Assembly (NCBI GenBank): GCA_022041995.1
Contig: CP074381.1
Coordinates: forward strand, 434,001-498,000
From: Cupriavidus necator
GTDB taxonomy: Bacteria; Pseudomonadota; Gammaproteobacteria; Burkholderiales; Burkholderiaceae
Length of the DNA: 64,000 nt
Direction: 5' to 3'
Position 1 is the first letter of the stretch; every line of letters starts with the position of its first letter. Below are positions 27,222 through 38,610 of this stretch, piece after piece. The notes under the pieces were generated by a model. The model worked only from the letters and a program-made list of their open reading frames with translations. It was not told the DNA's origin and did not search any database. The position numbers were made by a program, and so were the translations under genes.

Positions 27222-28163
27222 TCAATTTTCCCGCTTCGTCGCCGCCGACTGCACCGGGGCGTTCGCCTTCTCGCGTATCAGCGCATGCGTGTCGTCGATC
27301 CATTTCTGGAACCGGTCTTGCGCATGCGCCTTCTGCTGCGGCGTGGTCATGTTGGCGATGGCCACGGTCAGCGCGATGCCCGCATTGAGGTTGGCTTCGT
27401 GGCTGGCGGCATGCTTGGCTGGCGGGTTCTGCCAGTATTCGCGGAAGCGGCGCAGCAGGTCTATCACCTGCGCCTTGGGTGGCTGCGTGGCCTGCACGTA
27501 GCGCACCATCCTGAGCCATTCCTGCTGCCGGGCGACGCGCTCGGCGTAGCGCGCGTCGGTATTCTGCACCACCGGGCCCATCCTGGCCCGGATGGCCATT
27601 TCCTGATCGCTGGAGAAGTTGCCATAGACCAGCCGCGCGTAGTCCATCACCTTGTCATAGCGCGCTTGCTCGCGCTCGGCAGGATTTGGATTCAGGAATT
27701 TCTTGCGGTACTTGGCATTGCCCTCGGCAAATTTCTTTTCCATGCGGCCGATCTGCTCGGGCGTCAGCGTCAGCAACAGGTCGGCGAGGTCGGGCATCGC
27801 TTGTTCGAACGACTTGCGCGCCAGTTGCTCCGAGGCGTCCTGGAAGTGCTCGACCGTGGCCGGTGTCACCGGTTGGCGCACGTCGGTCTTGGCCTGCTGC
27901 AGCAAGGCGGCGATTTCCGGCAACTGCGCCTTGCGATGCCAGGCAAAAAAGCGCGCGATGGCCTCGCGCGTGAGCGGCTCCTGGGCCGTGGTGACATCGA
28001 CGTAGTTGTCGATCCACCAGTACGCCAGGTGGTCACCCTGCTGGTATCCGAGCTTCATGGCGCTGCAGGCGCACAAAGCCGCCGCGCCCAGAATCGCGAA
28101 AATCCGCCGGGCCCACCAATTGTGAAATTCAGAAACGGCAGCCCGATGCGCAGAAACCGCCAT
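27222..28163 (-). CDS. DUF6279 family lipoprotein
   Basis: A probable lipoprotein: the hydrophobic segment RIFAILGAAALCAC ends in a lipobox-like LCAC with Cys followed by Ser. The mature part is helical and charged, with SAMKLGYQQGDHLAYWWIDNYV and LTLTPEQIGRMEKKFAEGN as family landmarks. The start could be the ATG at 28163 or 28181; both lead into the same signal sequence. The function is unknown. It is divergent from glmU. Confidence 0.8.
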   Translation of the reverse strand: MAVSAHRAAVSEFHNWWARRIFAILGAAALCACSAMKLGYQQGDHLAYWWIDNYVDVTTAQEPLTREAIARFFAWHRKAQLPEIAALLQQAKTDVRQPVTPATVEHFQDASEQLARKSFEQAMPDLADLLLTLTPEQIGRMEKKFAEGNAKYRKKFLNPNPAEREQARYDKVMDYARLVYGNFSSDQEMAIRARMGPVVQNTDARYAERVARQQEWLRMVRYVQATQPPKAQVIDLLRRFREYWQNPPAKHAASHEANLNAGIALTVAIANMTTPQQKAHAQDRFQKWIDDTHALIREKANAPVQSAATKREN

Positions 28164-28348
28164 GTTAAAATCAGCGCGCATCGCAACCGGGCCCCCCAGA
28201 TGGCTGCCAGCCAAGTCCTGGCAAGGATTTGCGGGATTATGCGCAGGCCTGGTCGCAGGTTTTCGCCATGCCTGGCGGCGCAGTCCGCCAAACACCCGGC
28301 TGGCGTTTTCAAGAATATTTTTGGACACACTCACTTAGGGGTCTCCTT

Positions 28349-29713
28349 GTGAATATCGTCATTCTCGCCGCGGGCATGGGCAAGCGGATGTATTCCGATT
28401 TGCCCAAGGTACTGCACCCGGTAGCCGGGCGGCCTATGCTCGCGCATGTCCTGGACACGGCACGTGCGCTGTCGCCGTCGCGGCTGGTGGTCGTGGTTGG
28501 CCACGGTGCCCAGCGCGTGCGCGAGGCTGTTGCCGCCGACGATGTCGCCATTGCCGAACAGCCCCAGCAGCTTGGTACGGGCCATGCGGTGATGCAGGCA
28601 CTTCCCTTGTTGGACGACAGCCAGCCCACGTTGGTTCTCTACGGTGACGTGCCGCTCACCAGCGCTGCCACGCTCCAGGCACTTGTGGCCGAAGCCGGCA
28701 CGCAGCGCTTTGGCGTCCTGACCGTGGAAATGCCCGACCCGACCGGCTACGGCCGCATAGTGCGCGATGCCGCGGGCAGCATCGTCCGCATCATCGAGCA
28801 GAAGGACGCCACCGACGCCGAAAAGGCGATCCGCGAGATCAACACCGGCATTATCGTGTGCCCCACCGGCCACCTGCGCAAGTGGCTGTCGACGCTGCGC
28901 AACGACAATGCCCAGGGCGAGTACTACCTGACCGACACGGTCGAGCGCGCCGTGGCCGATGGCGTGGAGACCGTCTCGGCCCAGCCGGCGGCGATCTGGG
29001 AGACGCTCGGCGTCAACAGCAAGCTGCAGCTGGCCGAGGTCGAGCGCATCCACCAGGGCAACCAGGCCCGGCGCCTGCTGGAAGCCGGCGTGACGCTGCT
29101 GGATCCGGCCCGCATCGACGTGCGCGGCGAACTGAGCTGCGGGCGCGACGTTACCATCGACGTCGGCTGCGTTTTTGAAGGACGCGTGCACCTGGAAGAC
29201 GGTGTGCGCATCGGCGCCCATTGCGTGATCCGCAACAGCACCGTCGGCGCCGGCGCCCAGGTGCATCCGTTCTGCCATATCGACGAGGCCAGGGTCGGCC
29301 CCGCCGGGCGCATCGGGCCATACGCGCGCCTGCGCCCCGGCACCGAGCTGGGCGAGGACGTGCATATCGGCAACTTTGTCGAGGTCAAGAACGCCCAGGT
29401 GGCCGCGCACAGCAAGGCCAACCACCTGGCTTATGTTGGCGATGCCACGGTGGGGTCGCGCGTCAATATTGGCGCGGGTACCATCACCTGCAACTATGAC
29501 GGGGTGAACAAGCACCGCACGGTGATCGAGGACGATGTCTTTATCGGCTCCGACACCCAGCTGGTGGCCCCGGTGACGGTGCGCCGCGGCGCCACGCTGG
29601 GCGCCGGCACCACGCTAACCAAGGAGGCGCCCGCCGACAAGCTGACGCTGTCGCGGGCCAAGCAGATGACCATCCAGGCGTGGCAACGCCCGGTCAAGCA
29701 GCCGAAGCAGTAA
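28349..29713 (+). CDS. glmU: Bifunctional GlmU (N-acetylglucosamine-1-P uridyltransferase/acetyltransferase)
   Basis: GlmU acetylates glucosamine-1-phosphate and then makes UDP-GlcNAc for peptidoglycan and LPS. The N-terminal pyrophosphorylase loop is [20 protein letters not shown]. The C-terminal left-handed beta-helix includes [20 protein letters not shown] and [21 protein letters not shown] place the start at the GTG at 28349, which gives 454 residues and starts exactly at the conserved [13 protein letters not shown] lies upstream. glmS follows. Confidence 0.96.
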   Translation: MNIVILAAGMGKRMYSDLPKVLHPVAGRPMLAHVLDTARALSPSRLVVVVGHGAQRVREAVAADDVAIAEQPQQLGTGHAVMQALPLLDDSQPTLVLYGDVPLTSAATLQALVAEAGTQRFGVLTVEMPDPTGYGRIVRDAAGSIVRIIEQKDATDAEKAIREINTGIIVCPTGHLRKWLSTLRNDNAQGEYYLTDTVERAVADGVETVSAQPAAIWETLGVNSKLQLAEVERIHQGNQARRLLEAGVTLLDPARIDVRGELSCGRDVTIDVGCVFEGRVHLEDGVRIGAHCVIRNSTVGAGAQVHPFCHIDEARVGPAGRIGPYARLRPGTELGEDVHIGNFVEVKNAQVAAHSKANHLAYVGDATVGSRVNIGAGTITCNYDGVNKHRTVIEDDVFIGSDTQLVAPVTVRRGATLGAGTTLTKEAPADKLTLSRAKQMTIQAWQRPVKQPKQ

Positions 29714-29744
29714 GCGTCAGGTGGCCGCCAGGCGGCCAGGGCAC

Positions 29745-29767
29745 GCGCCGCCTCGGCGAGGCGGCGC
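29745..29767. other. Hairpin between glmU and glmS
   Basis: A perfect 10-bp stem, GCGCCGCCTC / GAGGCGGCGC, with a three-base loop, lies 32 bases after the glmU stop and 60 before glmS. It lacks a U-run. It could stabilise or process a glmU-glmS message, but this is not shown by the sequence. Confidence 0.45.
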
Positions 29768-29826
29768 CACGGGATTCATACCGGCGCCGGAGGTCTACGG
29801 GCAGGCGCCAGCAAACGGGGTTCAGC

Positions 29827-31665
<1,839 letters not shown>

Positions 31666-31686
31666 GGCGCGGGCAGCCCCGCTGCG

Positions 31687-31691
31687 GTGCT
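31687..31691. repeat. Left 5-bp target-site duplication (GTGCT)
   Basis: GTGCT here is repeated at 47483-47487, directly outside the two ends of the island. Its centre lies 24 bases after the last base of the glmS stop codon. Tn7-family elements duplicate 5 bp at about this place. Confidence 0.85.
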
Positions 31692-31717
31692 TGGAATCTA
31701 CAAACAGATTCGCATAA
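31692..31717 (+). repeat. Left terminal inverted repeat of the island
   Basis: Reading inward this begins TGGAATCTACAAACAG and continues ATTCGCATAA. It matches the right end read inward at 22 of 26 positions; mismatches are at positions 3, 4, 10 and 18. The third base is G, where the right end, like Tn7-family ends, has TGT. Confidence 0.88.
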
Positions 31718-31727
31718 TTCCTGCCGG

Positions 31728-31741
31728 CAGGTTGGCATAAC
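31728..31741 (+). promoter_or_regulatory. Second terminal repeat unit at left end
   Basis: CAGGTTGGCATAAC matches the terminal unit CAGATTCGCATAAT (31705-31718) at 11 of 14 positions in the same orientation, 23 bp further in. It is a probable second transposase-binding site. Confidence 0.6.
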
Positions 31742-31824
31742 GAAGGCAAGAATTTCCTCGCAAACCGCAGTCAGGCGCCGTTAATCGAAACTGTTCCAGT
31801 TGAGTTGGCGTTGGCAAAAATCAG

Positions 31825-31856
31825 GGGTCAGCCGTCATTGGCTGGCCCATTTTTTT
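31825..31856 (+). terminator. Rho-independent terminator inside left end
   Basis: GGGTCAGCC / GGCTGGCCC forms a nine-pair stem with one G-U pair and a six-base loop, followed by a run of seven T. It would stop read-through from glmS into the cargo. Apart from this and the terminal repeats, 31718-32022 shows no convincing gene. Confidence 0.8.
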
Positions 31857-32022
31857 GCCAAATAGGTGCATCATAAGGCGTAAATTTGACGTAGCTCGAC
31901 AGGGTCGTTCTTGGCCTTGAACATCCTTCGACTTCAGCGCAGAGACGCCAATGAGATGGAATTCCAAGGGGAATAAACGCCTTCCGACATTTTCGCAAAC
32001 ACGTCCTAGAATAGTTATGATT

Positions 32023-32036
32023 CGTATTCGCATAAT
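32023..32036 (+). promoter_or_regulatory. Third copy of the end motif, upstream of the FTR1 gene
   Basis: CGTATTCGCATAAT repeats the terminal unit in the same orientation, 18 bases before the FTR1 start codon. It may be an inner transposase-binding site. Alternatively, with the preceding TATGATTCG it forms a Fur-box-like element, which would suit an iron permease promoter. The two readings are not exclusive. Confidence 0.5.
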
Positions 32037-32054
32037 TTGATATGCGAGGATGTG

Positions 32055-32834
32055 ATGTTCTCAATGCTCATGGTGACATTTCGGGAGGGTGTGGAGGCGT
32101 TTCTCGTCGCAGCCGTGACGCTCACGTTCCTTCAGAAAGCAGGGCATCAGCACTTGGTCAGCGCAGCGAGGGCCGGCATTTTCGCTGCCTTGCTTCTCTC
32201 TGCGGTGCTCGGCCTAGCGCTGTTCCGACTGGGTGGGATGAGTCCCGTTGCCGAAGCCTGGCTGGCACTGCTGGCAGGTATCCTGGTGGTTTCTTGCACT
32301 TGGCACATGCTTAGGCATGGCAAGGCAATAGCCGGCGAAATTCGCCGCCGGCTCGCCGGAGTTCCCGACAAGAAGACGGCGGGGCCCTGGCTTGCCGTGT
32401 TTGCCTTCATGCTGCTGATGGTTGGGAGAGAAGGCGTCGAGGCAGCCACAATGATTGCCTCCCTTGCGGCTGGTGCAGCAACCGGTCACCTGGCCCTTGG
32501 CGGTGCGCTGGGCGTGATTTGCGCCGGCGCTTTGGCGTGGGCGTGGACCAAGTATGGGCGGAGGGTAAACCTGTCGCTGTTCTTCCAGGTCACGGCCATA
32601 TTTATGGTGTTGTTCTCCATTCAGCTGGCCATTTATGCGGTTCATGAGTTTTCGGAAGCTGGTGCGCTACCGTTCGTTAACAACGAATCCTGGCATGAAA
32701 TGACTGAGCCTTTCGGCCCAGAGGGTGTGTACGGCTCATGGCTTAGCTATGGCCTCGTACTGGCGCCCCTTGCATTTCTCGTCTTCGCAAGGTTTAACGG
32801 TCGGAAAGAGCCAGCGCCTGCCGAAAAGGCTTGA
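32055..32834 (+). CDS. FTR1-family iron (or metal) permease
   Basis: A 259-residue protein with about seven membrane segments and two REGxE motifs: FREGVEAFL at residues 10-14 in the first helix and GREGVEAATM at 125-129 in the fourth. These Glu residues bind metal in FTR1/EfeU permeases. A third family motif near the end is replaced by Glu-containing HEFSEAGALPF. The GAGGA site 6-10 bases upstream supports the ATG at 32055. No EfeO/EfeB partner is present, though copper-redox proteins follow, so a copper-dependent iron uptake role is possible but unproved. Confidence 0.9.
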   Translation: MFSMLMVTFREGVEAFLVAAVTLTFLQKAGHQHLVSAARAGIFAALLLSAVLGLALFRLGGMSPVAEAWLALLAGILVVSCTWHMLRHGKAIAGEIRRRLAGVPDKKTAGPWLAVFAFMLLMVGREGVEAATMIASLAAGAATGHLALGGALGVICAGALAWAWTKYGRRVNLSLFFQVTAIFMVLFSIQLAIYAVHEFSEAGALPFVNNESWHEMTEPFGPEGVYGSWLSYGLVLAPLAFLVFARFNGRKEPAPAEKA

Positions 32835-33230
32835 GCCTGCGTTACGCCTTTAAGGAGGCAAAATCACTTGTCGTGCGCAAGTCGCGCGGCTCAGCCCGCG
32901 GCTGATATGGCTTGCCGCGCACTTCACAGATGCCGGCCACGTGGTGGCTGAATCTTCAGGGTGGAGGAAGCCCTACCGCACTGCAGCCTTCGCCCCAGTG
33001 TTCCTGCGTGGCGTTGGCCTACTTCGTATCCTTCCTGTCGCACAAGCAGTGCCGCAGAAATTCTGCCGACGGCTCGTAGCTGCGTTGGTGTCGAGCGCTG
33101 ACGGCATCTACTATTTCAAAGGCGAAGGACTTCGGCTGCCATCGTGATGGTGCAATGGACCATCGGCGTGATATTGCGCCCACTGAAGGCCTAATGAAGA
33201 ACTGATGCCGAGCGTAAGCGGGCATCAACA
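32835..33230. other. Gap between FTR1 and MFS genes, no supported gene
   Basis: A 396-bp stretch with only short open frames on both strands (68 and 76 codons) that resemble nothing I recognise and lack ribosome binding sites. It may be the remains of lost cargo or hold the MFS promoter. Confidence 0.5.
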
Positions 33231-34435
33231 ATGAAAAGACCCGTGGCAATGGCTGCTCTCACCAGCGCGCTGCGCAAGCTTCCCACCAGCATTTGGATGC
33301 TGGGCTTCGTGAGTTTGCTGATGGATGTGTCTTCGGAAATCATCCATAGCCTGCTGCCTGTCTTCATGGTCACCACGTTGGGCGCCAGCGCACTGGCGGT
33401 TGGGTTGATAGAAGGTGTAGCCGAAGCAACCGCTCTGATTGTGAAGGTCTTTTCCGGCGTCCTGAGTGATTATCTTGGGAAGCGTAAGGGGCTGGCCGTG
33501 GTTGGCTATGCGCTGGCTGCATTGTCGAAACCACTCTTTGCAACGGCCACCGGCGTCGGCACCGTACTTGGAGCGCGCGTTGCTGACCGCATCGGCAAGG
33601 GCATTCGTGGTGCACCGCGTGATGCGCTGGTTGCCGATATTGCTCCACCTCATCTTCGCGGTGCCGCCTTTGGACTTCGGCAGTCGCTGGACACAGTGGG
33701 CGCGTTCTTGGGGCCCCTCATTGCAATCGGCCTGATGTACCTCTGGGCGGACGATTTCCGGGCCGTCTTTTGGGTTGCGGTCTTCCCGGCTATTCTGTCA
33801 GTTGTGTTGCTCTTGTTCGGGGTGCAAGAGCCAGAGTTGCATGAATCCGCAAAGCGGATGAACCCAATGCGACGGGAGAATCTCGCGCGGTTGAGTCTGG
33901 CCTACTGGAGTGTGGTTGCCGTCGGGGCGGTGTTCACGTTGGCACGGTTCAGCGAAGCATTCCTGGTGTTGCGGGCTCGGCAAGCGGGCCTTCCCTTTTC
34001 TTAGCTCCGCTGGTTCTGGTCGCGATGAACGTGGTGTACGCCGTCGCAGCCTATCCATTCGGGAAACTGGCGGATGAATACAGCCATGTGAAGCTCCTGG
34101 CGTTGGGGCTGATTGTGCTGATTGCTGCCGATGTCGTACTTGCAATTGGCACGCACTGGACGGTTACGCTTCTCGGGGTAGCCCTCTGGGGACTGCACAT
34201 GGGAATGACACAGGGTCTACTTGCGACTATGGTTGCCGATACTGCGCCAGTTGACCTCAGAGGTACGGCCTTCGGCGTGTTCAATCTGGCCAGCGGTATG
34301 GCGCTGCTGATTGCGAGCGCATTGGCCGGCTGGCTGTGGGACAGGTTGGGAGCCGCCTTCACGTTCTACGGAGGGGCTCTTTTCTGCATCGCGACTATTG
34401 TGCTGGTCTGGTCCATACGGCAACGTGTGAGGTAG
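33231..34435 (+). pseudogene. MFS transporter, one frame break
   Basis: A 12-helix major facilitator protein. The first half has GFVSLLMDVSSEIIHSLLP and the loop motif GVLSDYLGKRKGLAVVGYA, then GARVADRIGKGIRGAPRDAL. At the T-run 33996-33999 the frame moves back by one. The first frame ends after RQAGLPFS, while the continuation LAPLVLVAMNVVYAVAAYPF runs to 34435. One added T gives a single protein of about 401 residues. The substrate is unknown; its place among metal genes suggests an efflux role. Confidence 0.85.
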
Positions 34436-34487
34436 GAAGGGGCCTCCATCACTGCGAGCCAAGAAAAACCAGCGGCGGACCACAGCG

Positions 34488-34583
34488 GAGGGAAAGTTGT
34501 TTACGAGCCAATGTGCCGCGTGCCACGGCGCATATCTCGAGGGCCAGCCGGACTGGCGTAATCGGCGACCGCACGGATGTTGA
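34488..34583 (+). pseudogene. Truncated c-type cytochrome remnant
   Basis: The reading frame gives EGKLFTSQCAACHGAYLEG followed by QPDWRNRRP, a haem c motif (CAACH, 34512-34526) in the setting usual for small c-type cytochromes found near copper genes. The frame stops at 34581-34583 after HGC. No signal peptide or methionine-ligand part remains. It is an internal deletion product rather than a simple frame break, since no continuation is seen in other frames. Confidence 0.65.
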
Positions 34584-34705
34584 GTCGAGTCTTTGCTGGG
34601 TGAGATAGCAGAATGTGATGCTTATCAAGTCGCTTTGCGCTTATGGCGCCTAGACTAGATAGTGCGCTATTGCGCATCCTGAACACTCAGCGAAGGGACG
34701 ACATC

Positions 34706-35203
34706 ATGCACAAGAATCGGCTGGCCCCTATTGTCATCGCATTTTCCGCGCTTACTTGCACGCCGCTAGCGTTTTCAGCAAGCCCACAGCAAGGTGGTCC
34801 GGAACACGACCACAGCCACGGTCAGGCACCCGCCGCAACCCCGCAAAAACCACAGAAAAACCAAAACCCACAAAGCGCGCAAAGGAGTGCAGCCGTAGAC
34901 GCCCAGATTGCACATATGCGCGCCCTGCATGAACGACTGTCGAGAGCCAAGACACCCCAAGAGCGCCAGGCTCTGATGGCAGAGCAGACCAAAGTCATGC
35001 AAGAGAGCATGACCGTGATGCGGGACATGCATTCAATGCATGGTCAAGGTGGTATGCAGATGGGTATGGGCCAAGGAGACATGTCCGAGCATATGGGAAT
35101 GCACGGGGGCATGATGGTTCAACACATGGAACTGATGCAGGAGATGATGCAGATGATGGTGGACCGTATGGGGATGACTGGTGGCAACATGATGAACCAA
35201 TAG
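34706..35203 (+). CDS. Exported Met/His-rich protein, putative periplasmic copper-binding
   Basis: A 165-residue protein with a signal peptide (LAPIVIAFSALTCTPLAFSAS), a His-rich stretch HDHSHG, a Gln/Pro/Asn-rich linker, a helical segment DAQIAHMRALHERLSRAKTP, and a C-terminal third dominated by Met with Gly and His (QGGMQMGMGQGDMSEHMGMH). Such Met/His clusters bind Cu(I)/Cu(II) or silver in known periplasmic chaperones. GAAGGGACG lies upstream of the ATG. It precedes a cupredoxin and a copper-type ATPase. Confidence 0.8.
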   Translation: MHKNRLAPIVIAFSALTCTPLAFSASPQQGGPEHDHSHGQAPAATPQKPQKNQNPQSAQRSAAVDAQIAHMRALHERLSRAKTPQERQALMAEQTKVMQESMTVMRDMHSMHGQGGMQMGMGQGDMSEHMGMHGGMMVQHMELMQEMMQMMVDRMGMTGGNMMNQ

Positions 35204-35370
35204 TGACCAGTCCGCAGTGATGGCGGCCTTCTCATTATGGCCACTCACAGCATGAGCTCGTGCTGCTATCGTGCCTCGCAGGTGGCACGCTATATAGAGC
35301 TTCGTGATACGCCCACCAGGCATCGCTGACGGTGCATTTTTAAAGCCATGCACAAGTCAAGGAACATTCA

Positions 35371-35867
35371 ATGAAGCTCTTGATAGAGCCCAAACTGACT
35401 GGCTTTATTGCCGCTACGATGGTATTGGGTATTGCGGTGGCAGGCAGCAACGAGCCGGACTGGTGGCATAGCCATGGGCACGGTGGTGGAGGTGTGGCAG
35501 CCATTGGGAAGCCGGGCCACCCAAATAAAGTCAGTCGGACCGTCAATGTGGAAATGACTGACGACATGCGCTTCACCCCCGCCCAGATAACGGTGAAGCG
35601 GGGGGAGACCGTTCGCTTCATTGTGAATAACTCCGGCAAGCTGAAGCACGAAATGGTACTTGGGACAGAAGGCGAGCTGAAGGAGCGCTATCACGCGATG
35701 ATGAAGATGCCAACAACGGTGCATGCCGGCCCAACGCCGTCGCGCTCGACGGTGGCAAGTTTGGGGAAATCATTTGGCAATTCACAAAGTTCGGTACCGT
35801 GCCTTTTGGCTGCCTTCAGCCGGGTCACTATGAGGCAGGAATGAAGGGTTCTGTAACAGTTAAGTAA
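35371..35867 (+). pseudogene. Cupredoxin, one frame break before the copper ligands
   Basis: An exported blue-copper-like protein. A signal peptide leads to a His-rich HSHGHGGGG segment. The domain begins VNVEMTDDMRFTPAQITVKR and has the first ligand in NSGKLKHEMVLG. At 35730-35732 one base is missing. In the next frame the remaining ligands appear as PFGCLQPGHYEAGMKGSVTV (Cys, His, Met), ending at 35867. As written, the product would lose three of four ligands and end at 35844. One added C restores a full-length protein of about 165 residues. Confidence 0.85.
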
Positions 35868-35972
35868 ATCTGCGAGCTGCTCCGCCGCGCGGGCCCGGCC
35901 AGTGGGCAAGCTGCGAAGGCGAAGCGTGGAAAAGTGTGTGCACGTTGCGACGAACAAATTGGAGCATCGAAG

Positions 35973-38426
35973 ATGGGCGGCCAACGCATTAGCAGTGCGG
36001 ATTCTAACCATCATGCGGGCGGTGGGCATTCTTTGGGTGAGGAGGGTGACCAATGTTCTCATCATCAGCACGGGATTCCGAACGCTTCTATGCCTGAAAG
36101 GCACCTCCGGTACCCGCATAATCATGGCCATGTGGTTCCCGCCGGCGCGACGCAACTGAAGGACCCGGTTTGCGGCATGTCCGTCACGGCAGCTTCGCAA
36201 TTCCATAGTGAGCACGATGGGGTCCAGTACTTCTTCTGCAGTCAGTCATGCCAGAGCAAATTTCAAGCTGACCCCCTGAAGTACATCACGCCCGAAACCG
36301 TGGTTTCGGCGGCAGCAGCCCCCGAAGGGACCATCTATACGTGCCCGATGCACCCGGAAATTCGCCAGGACCACCCGGGCAATTGTCCAAAGTGCGGCAT
36401 GGCTCTGGAGCCTGTCATTCCGGGGTTGGACGAGGAAGAGAATCCGGAGCTCGTCGACTTCCGCCATCGCTTCTGGTGGACGCTGCCGCTGACGGCTGTG
36501 GTGTTCATTTTGGCCATGTTCGGGCATCGTCTTGGTTGGATGGAGGCGTCTACCCAGAGTTGGCTGGAATTGGTTCTCGCCACGCCCGTTGTCCTCTGGG
36601 CTGGCCTGCCCTTTTTCCAGCGCTGCGTGCAGTCATTCATCAACCGCAGCCCCAACATGTGGACGCTGATTGGACTGGGCACGGGCGCTGCGTATCTCTA
36701 CAGCGTGATTGCAACCATTGCGCCTGATGTCTTTCCAGCAGCGTTCGCAGCCCACGGACGAATCGGGGTGTACTTCGAGGCTGCGGCGGTCATCATCTCC
36801 TTGACGCTTGTCGGACAGTTGCTGGAATTGAAGGCGCGCTCCCAAACGTCAGCTGCTATCAAGTCGCTGCTCGGCCTGGCACCGAAGACGGCCCGACGTA
36901 TCAACCAGGACGGCAGTGAGGAAGATGTTCCACTGACCCACGTTCATGTCGGCGACGTGCTGCGGGTCCGGCCTGGCGAGAAGGTGCCGGTTGATGGTGT
37001 CGTGACCGAAGGGTCGAGCTCGCTCGATGAGTCGATGATTACAGGCGAGCCGATTCCTGTTTCCAAGCGTGTTGGCGACCGCGTTATCGGCGCAACGATG
37101 AACACCTCGGGGAGTTTGGTTATCAAATCTGAGAAAGTCGGTTCTCAGACTGTGCTGTCGCAAATCGTTCAGATGGTGGCCCAGGCGCAGCGCTCCAAGG
37201 CCCCAATGCAGAGGATGGCCGACAAAGTGGCGGGGGTCTTTGTTCTGGGAGTGGTTGGTATCGCACTGATTACCTTCTTCGCCTGGGGTCTCTTCGGTCC
37301 AGAGCCGAGCTGGGTGTATGGCCTTATCAACGCGGTCGCGGTTCTCATCATTGCTTGTCCGTGTGCTCTCGGACTTGCCACACCAATGTCCATCATGGTG
37401 GCGAGTGGCAAAGGTGCATCGAACGGTGTCCTGTTCCGTGACGCTGCAGCCATTGAGAATCTGCGGAAAGTGGATACGCTGATTGTTGACAAGACTGGCA
37501 CCCTTACCGAGGGGCGGCCCGCGTTCGAGCGCAGTATCGGTACAAACGGTTTCACGGAAGAGGAAGTGCTACGGTTGGCGGCAAGCCTGGACCAAGGCAG
37601 CGAGCATCCTCTTGCGGCAACCATCGTCGAGGCAGCTCGCCAGCGGAACCTCGCACTTGAGAAGGCTGAGAAGTTCGAATCGGGAAGCGGCATTGGGGTG
37701 CGAGGCCATGTTGGAGGCAGGAAACTCGCCCTTGGCAACACGGCATTGATGCAGGCAGAGGGGATTGCGACGGCCTCTCTGGCCAGCGATGGTGACGCGT
37801 TACGCGCTGGGGGCGCTAGCGTGATGTATCTGGCCGTCGACGGAAAACTCGCAGGGATTCTTGCGGTATCAGACCCAGTGAAGGCGACTACGCCGGAAGC
37901 GGTTGCCAAGCTCAAGGACGAAGGCATCCGCGTTGTAATGGCTACAGGCGACGGCATCGTGACGGCGAAGGCCGTCGCTGCAAAGCTCGGCATCGATGAA
38001 TTCCACGGCGAGGTAAAGCCGGCCGATAAGCTCGCTCTCGTGTCGAAGCTCCAACAGGAGGGTAGGGTCGTCGCGATGGCCGGCGACGGCATCAACGACG
38101 CCCCCGCGCTTGCAAAGGCTGATGTCGGCATCGCGATGGGAACCGGCACAGACGTTGCGATGAACAGCGCTCAGGTGACGCTCGTCAAAGGGGACCTGCG
38201 CGGCATTGTCCGGGCGCGGCAGTTGTCCAAGGCAACGATTCGGAATATGAAGCAGAACCTTGGCTTTGCCTTCGTCTACAACGCGTTGGGCGTTCCACTG
38301 GCCGCAGGAGTGCTATACGCTTCTACCGGCATGTTGCTGTCGCCCATGATTGCTGCACTGGCGATGAGCCTCAGTTCTGCGTCGGTGGTTTCGAACGCAC
38401 TGCGCCTCCGCAAGGCCACGATTTGA
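35973..38426 (+). CDS. Copper-type P1B ATPase with YHS and HMBD N-terminal domains
   Basis: An 817-residue metal efflux ATPase. The first 55 residues are His-rich (CSHHQHG, YPHNHGH). A YHS domain follows (DPVCGM at 64-69, [11 protein letters not shown]), then a heavy-metal-binding domain (YTCPMHPE near 123, [10 protein letters not shown]). The transport site is CPC at 462-464, with DESMITGEP in the actuator, DKTGT at 506-510 (phosphorylated Asp), SEHPLAATI and [13 protein letters not shown] with these N-domains is typical of Cu(I)/Ag(I) exporters. I use the ATG at 35973 (GGAG upstream); an in-frame GTG at 35934 is an alternative. Confidence 0.92.
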   Translation: MGGQRISSADSNHHAGGGHSLGEEGDQCSHHQHGIPNASMPERHLRYPHNHGHVVPAGATQLKDPVCGMSVTAASQFHSEHDGVQYFFCSQSCQSKFQADPLKYITPETVVSAAAAPEGTIYTCPMHPEIRQDHPGNCPKCGMALEPVIPGLDEEENPELVDFRHRFWWTLPLTAVVFILAMFGHRLGWMEASTQSWLELVLATPVVLWAGLPFFQRCVQSFINRSPNMWTLIGLGTGAAYLYSVIATIAPDVFPAAFAAHGRIGVYFEAAAVIISLTLVGQLLELKARSQTSAAIKSLLGLAPKTARRINQDGSEEDVPLTHVHVGDVLRVRPGEKVPVDGVVTEGSSSLDESMITGEPIPVSKRVGDRVIGATMNTSGSLVIKSEKVGSQTVLSQIVQMVAQAQRSKAPMQRMADKVAGVFVLGVVGIALITFFAWGLFGPEPSWVYGLINAVAVLIIACPCALGLATPMSIMVASGKGASNGVLFRDAAAIENLRKVDTLIVDKTGTLTEGRPAFERSIGTNGFTEEEVLRLAASLDQGSEHPLAATIVEAARQRNLALEKAEKFESGSGIGVRGHVGGRKLALGNTALMQAEGIATASLASDGDALRAGGASVMYLAVDGKLAGILAVSDPVKATTPEAVAKLKDEGIRVVMATGDGIVTAKAVAAKLGIDEFHGEVKPADKLALVSKLQQEGRVVAMAGDGINDAPALAKADVGIAMGTGTDVAMNSAQVTLVKGDLRGIVRARQLSKATIRNMKQNLGFAFVYNALGVPLAAGVLYASTGMLLSPMIAALAMSLSSASVVSNALRLRKATI

Positions 38427-38471
38427 TGCGCAGGGGCGCGGCGCGTTCTCCACCACTAGATAACAGAAGGA

Positions 38472-38498
38472 GGTAGCGGCCGCCCGTGGGCAGCTACC
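38472..38498. terminator. Imperfect hairpin between convergent ATPase and PPK2 genes
   Basis: GGTAGC and GCTACC pair around an inner GCCC/GGGC stem. It lies 46 bases after the ATPase stop, and may end transcription from both sides. No U-run is present. Confidence 0.4.
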
Positions 38499-38610
38499 CA
38501 GTAGAACGGTCCCTCCGCCACCTCGGCGCCGCTGCTTGTTATCGAATCCTGCGTCAGACCTAGGCACTCTGCCCAAGGATGCCCATATTCACGGGCTCAT
38601 GACTCCAGCT

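Noticed and set aside
31821..32064. Two overlapping minus-strand frames of 70 and 78 codons at the island's left end
   Set aside because: No similarity, no ribosome binding site, and they overlap the terminator and the end-motif copy.
32941..33249. Opposing short frames between FTR1 and the MFS gene
   Set aside because: They overlap on both strands, have unremarkable composition, lack ribosome binding sites and match no family I recognise.
33991..34010. Programmed frameshift in the island MFS gene
   Set aside because: No slippery heptamer with a following structure is seen, and nine other genes or sites show the same kind of single-base loss.
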